A stretch of DNA of 64,000 bases from Lumbricus rubellus. Its lineage: Eukaryota > Annelida > Clitellata > Crassiclitellata > Lumbricidae. The translations under genes were made by a program, and so were the position numbers. Of this stretch, positions 44,918 through 55,900 are shown in pieces (the stretch's first letter is position 1; every line of letters begins with the position of its first letter). Under the pieces are notes generated by a model that was not told the origin of the DNA, searched no databases, and was given only the letters and a program-made list of their open reading frames with translations. The DNA lies in NCBI GenBank assembly GCA_945859605.1, contig OX243817.1, forward strand, positions 23,848,707 through 23,912,706, written 5' to 3'.

Positions 44918-47900
44918 GTACAGTATTCCTTCGTGCAGCTGTACTGCTGTTGGTGCTATAATATTATTCGGGTCTGTTAGATTCAACGAATCCCGATTTT
45001 CCAGAAAGCTATTGAACTGCTAAGTAATCAGAATCCCCAAAAGCTGTTTAACTCAGCGTTTGATGACCCGAAAACTAGTCATTTCGCTTTGGTATCAGCA
45101 TCCTGGGACCTAAGGTTTTTACAGGGGCCGAGGGATCATAGATGGAGGGAGGAAATGGGGCCAAGTGAGGGTGGGGAAGTAGGGGATTGGCCGTGAACGG
45201 GCGAATCCTAAAATTCCCGGGCTACGCTAGGTACCCCAGCTAGTTACCATATATTTCAATGTAATATTGCTCTGCATGTTGTTTTGGTATAAAGTGAATT
45301 TTTTGCTCAACGTGAAAGTTGCAGGGGTTGGGTTTTCTTAACCTTTATATTTGCATTTCCTGCTTCAGAGAAAAGACATAGTCATTGCTTAATCCTGTGC
45401 AGAAATATGAAGCACTAAACAACCAAATGATATGCATAAGCAATGGACTGATTCAAAATTTTAGAAACAAAGGTTAGTTTCTATAATGGCTCGGTAGTAT
45501 TTCTATAATGGCTCGGTAGCAAGTAAACATTACGGCCGCCGCAGATAGGTGCAGAATTAGAGCGGCCTGACATACGGCGATCGATAGCCCAATATTTCCG
45601 CGACCTGCGGCGAACTATAGGCCAATGTTTTTGTGAAGGTAAGTAAGTAAAACTACCATGAAAAGGTGTATTTTCATAAATATTAATACGCTTAAATAAG
45701 CTAAATAACACAACAAAATCGATTCACCTTAACACATGGCCGCCAGATACGAGATATATATCGATCGCCGAATGTCAGACCACTCTAATTCTGCACCTAT
45801 CTGCGGCGGCCATAATGTTTACTTGCTACCGAGCCATTATAGAAATACTACCGAGCCATTATAGAAAATAACCGAAACAAATTTATAAACGATTTCTGCG
45901 GTTGCTGTGATTTCTAAAAAAAATTAAAGAATTCTGAATCCTTACCAAGTATCGTTATTTGCCAGAAGTAACAGGAAAGAAAGTAAGAAATGAGAGTGCA
46001 GTCTGTATTTCTTTTTGTGTGTTCGAAAAACAGTTCTGGCAAGGCCCGTTGAACAGGCTTTCCAGTGCAGATAATAAAAAAATTATAATCTACCTAAAGG
46101 CCTGAGAAAAACACTACAGAACATTGTTGCTGAAGAGCTAAGCAGAAATGAGCATTTGTTTGGTCCAGTTATGGAAGTTTTGTTTGTGCTATGCTGTTTT
46201 CAGGCATCCTGATAAGAATCAGGACCCAGCTGCAAATGAAAAATTCATGAAAATCAATGAAGCCTATGAGGTAAGTCAACGTTGGAAAATAAGTCCGTAA
46301 CCCTTTAATGCCGGAGGGTGTAGGATTTCCCATACCATTTACTACCATCTTGGTATTAAAGGGTTAAGTCTAAATTCATAATTATCTGCTTGCGAGAAGA
46401 TGAAGATTTTATGACCTGAAAGTTGTCCAAATGAGAACCGTCTTTTAAGGTTTATTGGATTGAAAAAACTTGTTGCACAATGATTGATTGATTGAATGAT
46501 TGGCTTGATTGACAACCAACTGAGCAACGACTGGTTGTTAATTGAGAATACGTGGATGGTTGATATCAATCAGTTGTTTAATACCGGTTGCTGATTAGTA
46601 GACGGTTGATCAGCTGGCAATTGGTGAGTTTGGATTAATTGAAAATGAATGATTGATTCACTGTTGAATTCTATTGATCTTTGATTAGTTCACTTATAGA
46701 CTGTTGATTTACTAATGGTATTATTTTGATTGAAATTTAATATATCTGTACACATGTAGACACTGAGCAGCGATGAAAAGCGGTCGCATTACGATGCGTA
46801 TGGGACAAGTAGTTCCCACGTGGGAGGGGAACAGCGGCGGTGGAGCGACGCAGATTTCGGTGGGATGGATGGATCGTTCAGTTTCGGTGGATTCACATTT
46901 TCGTTCGGCACAGGAGGAGGAGGAGGAGGTGGAGGAGGGGGATCTTTCGATTCGTCTATTGACAAATATCAACTCGTGCTTCGGTCTGTAAATATTCTCT
47001 TCTTTTCATGCATTTTTGCTGCCAACGTTTCTTTATTAATATCTGTTTGTTTGTATGCGCACTGGTTATAGCGCCCCTTCAAGCTCTCTCTCCTACTCAG
47101 AGGTGGTCCCAAATGCAGAGCAGACACTGCATCGGAATTTCACGCGGAAGCACTGAGCGATTGCGAGTGAAGGACTTGCCCAGGGTCCCTATGCGGTGGC
47201 TTGAGGGCGGATTCAAACTTCGAATCTTCCGGCTCCAGGACAACGACGCCACCACTACACCGCCGTGCCCCACGATGTATGTATGTCACACATACATACT
47301 GTGGTATGTATGCGTGATTGTGCACTTGTTTTAGTGCCCTTCAAGATTTATACTCAGAGCCGCTCCCGACTACAGCGCGGACACTGAGTTGGAGTTTCAT
47401 GCTGAAACGCATGGGCAACTGCAAGTGTAGGACTTGCCCAGGGTCCCACATGGTGCCTTGAGGTGGATAGGAACCTGCAACCTTCCGGCTGCAAGGCACT
47501 GAACATACACCTACACCACCATGCCCACAATGTAGTGTACCATGTGTGGTTTTGCATGCATGCGTTTAATTGAAGAAAAGATTATTAGTAGTAGTAGTAG
47601 TAGTAACTGCACAGCTTAATTTTAGACAAAACAGTTGAAATTTTTTTAAATCTTATTTTCGTCTAACAGATTCTGGATGGTCTTTTATATGCGGATATCG
47701 GTGATAATTTTTCAACTGATTATATTTTTTAATAGAAAATACGAAGGAACCGTTGTTCCAGAAAGTCGACAAAAGCCGTACGTGATATTTGTGTATTCGG
47801 AGTACTGTGAGGAGTGCAGCAGAGTGGAAAATGTCTGGCAGTTGCTTGTGCAGGATCTTCTGAAAGCTGGTACAAACGAAGTTAATAAATTGATTCATTT

Positions 47901-49909
47901 TGCCTTTTTAACCCATATCTGCATAGGAGTCTGATGTTATTAAAAAGGCTGTTATTGGTCAAACAGAATCCTGTGTAAACAATTTAAGGTCTCTTGGACT
48001 AAATGAAATGAGTCGGAAGTTGCACAATGCAGAATGCTGTGAATCGCTTAAAATTAAAGGTGTTCACCATTCAGATTATTGATTTTTCCATTTTTTTAAT
48101 CTACATTATATAATGTCTCAATAAAATATTAAAACTGACTTTATTTTGCTGTTTTTAACAGTGCTCTTGAATTAGCAGGTTCCTTGCACATAGCTTTAGA
48201 TTAATTAGCACTTTAGTAATTTAGAGTTTATTACTTCCAGTACAATAATTAAATTTGTGATGTTACGATTGGCTTTGAATGGAAAAGGACTTTTCCTTTT
48301 TAAAGTAAACAAATGGAAGATTGGTTGTCAGCAGATCTGGAATGCAAAGAGCCTTTCTCTTAGATTATATTTTTACACGATTAATTGTAATTATTATACA
48401 GGTATTGGAATTGGAACGGTGAATTATGAGGCGGAAAAGCTGCTCGTGAAGAAGCTGCGTGTGGGTGGAAGGTTTCCATCGGTCGTCGGCGTCGTGGACG
48501 GTCGACTTCGTTGGTTCACGAACACTTTTGACTTGCAGAACCTGCGAGAATTCGTTCGAAGCTTATTTCCCAGCGACTTGATTGCCACAGTAAGCAGTAT
48601 TTGCGAACTTTACTTTTCGATTGAGAGCTCTGCAAATAAGTGACTTGTTATTTTGCAGTTAACTGTTTGATCAGTGTTTTGAGTGTTGATTTTGTATGAT
48701 TGGAGAATTTCCATTGTGTTTTAATTCATTATGTGACGTAGTGAAAAACAATGGAACTGGGGATTTTTCATTCTTTCACGTATAATACTGGGAGTGGTGG
48801 AGATATCATGTTCAGCGTTCTCCACCATTTGACATGTAGGCTTTTCATCGTGTGTTCTCTGTTCAAATGAGTTTTGAAGGGTTGAGTATTTATAAAAAGC
48901 ATAAACTTTCCTGCTGGTTTACACATCTGGTAATAATATGCATATTACAACGTTGAATTTTTTTACTAATTCTGGTCGATGTTTTGTTAGGTGAGTAATG
49001 CGACAATTGGTGGATTTCTGGACTCCTGGGAAATCGACAATCGAGTCCGGATGTTATTCTTTGATGTGAGGCGGCTCCCGCCATTGCGCTTCATAGCCGC
49101 AGCGTTTGCCCATAGAAGACATGTTGCAGCTGGATATGTCAATATGGCCAGGTAGCAGATGCTGGGACATATTTGTTCTGAGGGTTCTGTTGTTTTTAGT
49201 GTTTTGTTTTTATTGATGCTCAAATAAGATGAATCATGATGCTCAAGTTAATATGATTAAATACGCAGCAAATGTGTTTACCTGCTTCTGAATACAATTA
49301 AGAGTTGTCTCGTCTCAATGGGCTGGGAGCGCCTCTGAGTAGTTCCTTGAATGAATGAATCATGGTGAATGGCAATAGGCCTCACAGAAGCCAAAGCACA
49401 AGAAATTATAAGGTCATGACTACACAGGAAAAGGCCATGAATATAGAGTCTGATGTCATACTCATGTGGGGTGCGGTGGTGTAGTGGTGGCGTCATTGCC
49501 TTGGAGCCAGAAGTTTCGAGGTTCGAATCCACCTCGCTGCGTAGGGACCTTGGGCAAGTCCTTCACTCACAATTGCTCAGCGCTTCGGCGTGAAATTTTG
49601 ATGCAGTGTCCGCTCTGCATTTGGGAGCGCCTCTGAGTAGATAGAGCTTGAAGGGATGCTATAACAAGTGCACATACATACAAACAATCATGTAGGTTGA
49701 TGACAGAAAGCAGTGAATTATTCAACAAAATTTGGTCATATTCAGCAGTTCTTAATTAAATTCTAAGAAGTTGTTCATTTCAATTCTCTTGATTCTAATC
49801 TAATGAATTCATTAGAGCTACGATGTTGATGATGATGACAACGACGACGATGATGATGCATAAAATAATGATGATGATGCATAAGATAATGATGATGATA
49901 CATAAGATA

Positions 49910-49987
<78 letters not shown>

Positions 49988-52900
49988 CATAAAATGATGA
50001 TGATGATGCATAAGATAATGATCAATTGATCATTGAATCATCTGTGCATCGCATGACAAACAAACTGCTTTGTATGTTTGTACGTGCACTTGTTTCAGAT
50101 TGGAAAGTGATTGGATGATTGCGAACTATCGTGTGAATCGAACGCAAGAGAACATGCTCATCTTCAATGAGGATGCTCTGAATCCCGTCAACACGATCAT
50201 GGTCAAGCATCTAAACTATCTTGTCTACTTCAATCAGATAATTTATAATAATTTATCTTCATTTCTTAGTTGCTTTGTGTCACAAACATTTCTCTCCAGT
50301 CTGAGTTGAATTCACGATCAGTCCCGTTCTCTTGCTTTCAATTTTTCATCTCATTTCATACTGGGCTCATAATTAAGGATATTTTAATCATTTTTGATGA
50401 GCATTTCAGTAAAATATACAGAATCATCAAAACACTGACCAGTATATGGCTTTTATGCCCGGATGTTCTAAAGAAGTCTTACACAAAATGGTGAACAAAT
50501 TTTCAGAGGTTTTATGGGCCACCCGAAAACAGCTGACAGGCAACGTTTTTGGCCAATGGGTCAGTTTGGGAACCAATGGCCGGAAATATTCTTGTCCTCA
50601 AATTTTGAAATTGGCCTTAGGGTAAATTTTCAGATTGTCCTGACTTCAGATAAATTCCTCAAATTGGCCTGAAGATGAAATTTCAGATTTCAGAATTTTC
50701 AGATTGTCCTGAATTTTCAGATTGTCCTGAATTTTCAGATTGTCCTGAATTTTCAGATTGTCCTGAATTTTCAGATTGTCCTGAATTTTCAGATTGTCCT
50801 GAATTTTCAGATTGTCCTGAATTTTCAGATTGTCCTGAAGAAGCCTTGTCAATAGGCTGTTTGGTAAGCAGCTGTCTATGACACAGAAACATTAGAACAA
50901 AAACCTTTAAATGTGATATGAATTAAGTCCATTGCATATTGTGTAACTCTAATGATGTTCTCTTCAGATGCCCGAAATTGGAAGGAGTGACATGAACGAC
51001 GCGATTGACGCTCACAAGTTTCTCGATCTACCACGCATTTCTAGTCCGTCAATGTTCTACGACTACTGTCTGCCGCAATCTCCGTTAAATAGCAGAAAGT
51101 ACGATGCATTTTTCTTAATCAGCTTAGTGGATATAGAGGAATCATGCACGGGGTGTAGTATGATGCTGCTAAATTATTGTATGCCAAGTAGCATACTGAG
51201 CACCTCCAACCTGACCATCAAGTGCCATGGTTCTTTCCGACAGGCCGCTTCTCGTTGCCCAGTCATGACGTCTAATACCTCCTACCTAGTACTGGGATTT
51301 TTTGTAAGTTAAAAAGTAGTTTAGGACTGTAGGTGTGACTTGTGCTTTCACTTTCATTCTAACTATAAGAGGGGAAAAAAATTATCAGTCTTTGGACTGT
51401 ACCTTCAGCAATTTCTTGTAATATCTTGAAGAGGTGCTATATAAATGCCATGAATGAATGAATGAATGAATGAATGAATGAGTCAGTGCAATTTGTCTTT
51501 CATTACACTGTGGCTATCTGTCAAGGGCGGATCCAGGGGGGCCATGGCCCCCCCCCCCATTTAGAACTGCCCATGTATCGTGCCCCCCATTTGGTTTCAA
51601 CAAGCTTTTGAACAATGTATAATGAGGACGTCACTGGATGACTAAAAAAGGTCATCAACTTTTTTGGCGGATACGAAAAAAATTCTCCACACCCAAGGCC
51701 AAGAAGTTTTGGCCACCCCCGTCCAAAGCTTCTGTATCCGCCCCTGCTATCTGTTGACTTCAGGCTCTGCGTCATTCTGTTGTCACGACGAATACCTCAG
51801 CACAACGTTTACCGAGACAGCTTTCGTGAGTTTGCGAAGCGACACACGAAGGACCGATTGAGGTTCGGCTATGTCTACGAGGAAACACAGAGCCCGCTCG
51901 TTCGCCTGATGACGTGGGAAGCCGGTGCTGTTAACGACACACTGCTGACTCTCAAGGTTAGAACTCATCGGAAATTGACCTCATTTTTCTCGCTTTGAGT
52001 CATGTTGAAGAGTTTTATTTGGGAAAATATGTCCGAATCACAGAGGTATACAGCAAGTATATTGGCCTGTAGGCCTACAAGGATTCTTGGAAAATATCTG
52101 GATTATCTGGACAATTATTGTTTGTTATGGTCTACTCCAGGGGTTTTCAAACTGTGGTCCGCGGACCCCTGGGGGTCCGCGGCTTGTTGCCAGGGGGTCC
52201 GCAAAGGAGGTCCAGAAAAACAAAAAAATTATACATTTGCAATATTTTCATATTCATCTAAAATTGTTTTAAAAAATAACTGAGCTATAAAAACATCGGA
52301 GCTATCTATGGTTATTATTTACTGATGTCTAATAACAACCTGTTTTTGCTCATTAAACGATTATATAATTATACATAACATTAGTTACTTCTGGTGATAT
52401 TTTAGTGTATACGTTAGTGTAATTGTGACGCACCAACAGAGACGCCATTGCTGATAGACGGAATTGCTGCTATATGTTTAAAAATATAATATTAATATTT
52501 TCAACTTTCTTTATAACCATGGATAAATTTCTAAAGAATAAAAGTGATAAGAAATCAGAAGATTTTGACGACAAAGACAAATGTGAGAAAAAGAAAAAAA
52601 TCCGCAAGTAGGCTTATGATCATTGCAGACGGAACTTATGATTAGCCTCTTTGCGTTATGCCATGTGTGCACAAATTCTGTCTAATCAGGATTCAATAAA
52701 AACCCGTGAAATTAAAAGCACCATTTAAGGACAATGCATGCAAATTGCAGATGTTGCCAAAGAAATATCTCGAGCGACAAAAGGAGCCTAGCTACTTAAA
52801 GAAAAATGGTAAAATAACAGCTTTCACCATGTGCAGTAAATGAGAAAGCTCTATGTGAATCGTATTTAGTAGCATTGCGAATAGCACGAACGAGAAAGCC

Positions 52901-55900
52901 TCACATAATTGCGTTTGGCCAAATTTATTGCATAAGCCCATAGGGGTCCGCCACCTAACCACGACATGCTACGGGGGTCCCCAGCCTAAAAAGTTTGAAA
53001 ACCTCTGGTCTACTCGTATGCGAGGATATGTCCATTTCTCTCGGAAGCATGCGAACAAGGATGTTATGTACGTTTATGCAGGTATGCATTAGAACGTCTA
53101 GATTTCCCCAAAGGAAATTCCAATAGGTGTTTTTTACTAGCAGATTTATTATAGGAATGAAAAAGTCATGGCCTATCGGTGACATATTCCAGAGGGTGGT
53201 AAAACGGACAAATTAAAAAGTTATAAAATTAAAGTAATAAAACGAATTATTGAAGAATAAAAATCAAACATTGAATTTTTGTCACTAAGTCAATCTAATT
53301 TTAATTCATTATTTGATGATATTGACAGTTTATATGTTTAAATATTATAAACCTGTTGTGTTTTTCTGGTGTTAATTAGAAAAAAGAATGACAATGTTAA
53401 AACTGAAGCATAAGAATTTAGGTTGCAAAAACACTTGGCAGGCGTCGGGGTGGCAGATTATTAAATCGAAATTTCAGTCGTTTATATTTCAATCTTTAAG
53501 TGCAGTATACAAGGAAAAGTCTCGTGATTTATTCATTCGGACATTTACATAGCGCTCCTTCAGGTAAAAAAACTACTCAGAGGCGCTCCAAAACTACTCC
53601 GAGGCGCCTCTAGATGTATTATGTTTTCTTATCAATTTTATACACAGAAATATGTTACATGTTCGTGAATTAGGTGGCAATTCTGTGGCGCAAAGACCAG
53701 AAGACGGTTCACTACGACTTACTTGAGCATGGGTGGCACGCATCTGGCAGCGACTTGCAACGAAGTCGACGTAAACTCATCCAGATTGTTGACTGGCTTC
53801 TCGAAACAACCGACGTTCTGCCGTACATAATGCATCTGTACAGTGAGATAATCGATGAACATGCAGAGGTGATTGTTATTGATAGCTAACTTGGCTATAG
53901 TTTGTTTGTATGTGCACTTGTTATAGCACCCCTTCAAGCTCTATCTACTCAGAGGCGCTCCCGAATGCAGAGCGGACACTGCACCGGAGTTTCACGCCGA
54001 AACGCTGAGCAATTGTGAGTGAAGGACTTGCTCAAGGTCCTTATGCGGTGAGGTGGATTCGAACCTTCCGGCTCCAAGGCAACGATGCCACCACTGCCCC
54101 CACAAAGTGAGTAGACTCTTCCTTTAACTTATGTATTGGCAGAAAGAAACATTGTCTGAGTGACTTAAACAATAAACCTAGAGATCTTTGAATGACACAA
54201 TCCAGTATTTTTAATAGTTGAGTATCTGGCAATAGCAGCAGACAAACAAACAAGTATGCATGCAAACAAACAAGTATGCATGCAAACAAACAAGTGTGCG
54301 TGCAAACAAACAAGTATACATGCAAACAATGATGAGGTACTATACTTTTAGTGTAATGTCATTAATGGAAGATGACCTGGCACTTCTGATGTCTGATTTA
54401 AATATCGTTTAAATGCATTTTCTTGGAACTTTCCAGAACATACGGATTCGAATTTTCCAAAAGATCGTTTCCTGGATTGACAGAATTTGGGACAAAATAC
54501 TATGGTAATGAAATCTAATTTCACCTCATTTAGATATCTAATGATGTATATTGAATTCACAAGACTATCAATGTCCTTACAATTTGTCGGATGGTGTTTA
54601 AAAATAAACTCTTGAGAGATGGTCTCAAACAGTAGATGCGAATTTAAATAGGGTCAATATAATGGCTGGGTGCTCAAGGTAGATATCAAAATCAGAAATT
54701 AACGGACTTGATCAGTTAGCAACTGATATAACTGCTTCGTTGACTTGCTATAGATGTTGAGACCAATGTATTTTCAGCACATTGTTTGCCTGTGCAAAAA
54801 CGTGCCATTTTATACGAAGAGAGTGTGTGATGTATGTATGTATGTATGTATGTATGTATGTATATGATTATTTATTTAGCGCCTTAACAAGAATCTCATG
54901 AAGGCGCTTAAGGCGTGATGTCATGCAATGTTATAGTTAAACCCAGATAGGGAGTAAATATAGAACTGTCATTCTTACGTCAATTGATCGTTAGACTCTT
55001 AGTCTATTGCACTGTGAGTCGTACCTTGAAAGCATGGTCTGCTCCTGTCCTGCTGCTGATGTGTTAGTCTAAATTCAGAGCTTACCGTATACACCGCAAT
55101 TAAAACGACAAAGTATTGAGTGAGCGAAATCAGATTGAGGGCTTGGCGGTAGTGGATAGCGGCTATACGGTTCGACTAATGCACTGATGTTACTGGTTGT
55201 GGAAATGCATGGCCAGAGCTTCACCTCTGTGTGTGTGCATGTGTGTCTGTGTGTGTGTGTGCGTGTGTGCATGTGTGTGTATTGAGTTTTAAAGGAAATA
55301 TTTGCTAATTCAAGATTCGGTTTGTGGTGCTGTGTGATCATTAGAGATGATTCTTTTCCAGTGAGATTTTTATTTAAAGAAATTGTTTTTCTTTCTTTTG
55401 TTGTAGCATTGACGAGATTCTGTTGTTGACTGTTGTTACCACGGCGATACTTGTTGTCATCGTTGGCATGGCGGTTAGGGTTCTTGTGGCTTCGGAAGGT
55501 GCTGAGGTTCAGAAGAAACTGACAACACAGAAGACTCTTCCTCCGAAGAAGACGAGTTTAGATGCTCAGGCGGCAAGTAACAACGATAAGTAAGTATCAA
55601 GTTGTATATGTTTTTTCATATTGTATGAAATCTGGGCCCCAACTGCTGAAATACACTGTCAACACTTGTTAGTAGTAAGATGCTTGACACTGACTTTGGT
55701 TGAGAAGGAAACAGCATATGTTTTGTTGTGTAATGTAATGATGACATGTAATGGAGCACTTATAGAATAATTATTGCCTCAACTTAATATTGTAATATTT
55801 ATTATTGCTGCGGATTTTAACTATTAAATTTTCGATTTTAATCATTAACAATTTTAAGCGATTAATTGTTTTGACTTGTTCGATTAATGTTCTAACTTAC

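Noticed and set aside
49466..49560. Stand-alone tRNA gene (A and B boxes)
   Set aside because: The boxes belong to a repeated SINE head; no cloverleaf with a full acceptor stem could be drawn.
50685..50838. CRISPR-like array
   Set aside because: Units are contiguous 18-bp tandem copies with no unique spacers, inside a spliced animal intron.
50968..51312. 114-residue continuous ORF over DNAJC16 exon 8
   Set aside because: Only the first 131 bp match the family and join in frame with exons 7 and 9; the rest is intron read-through.
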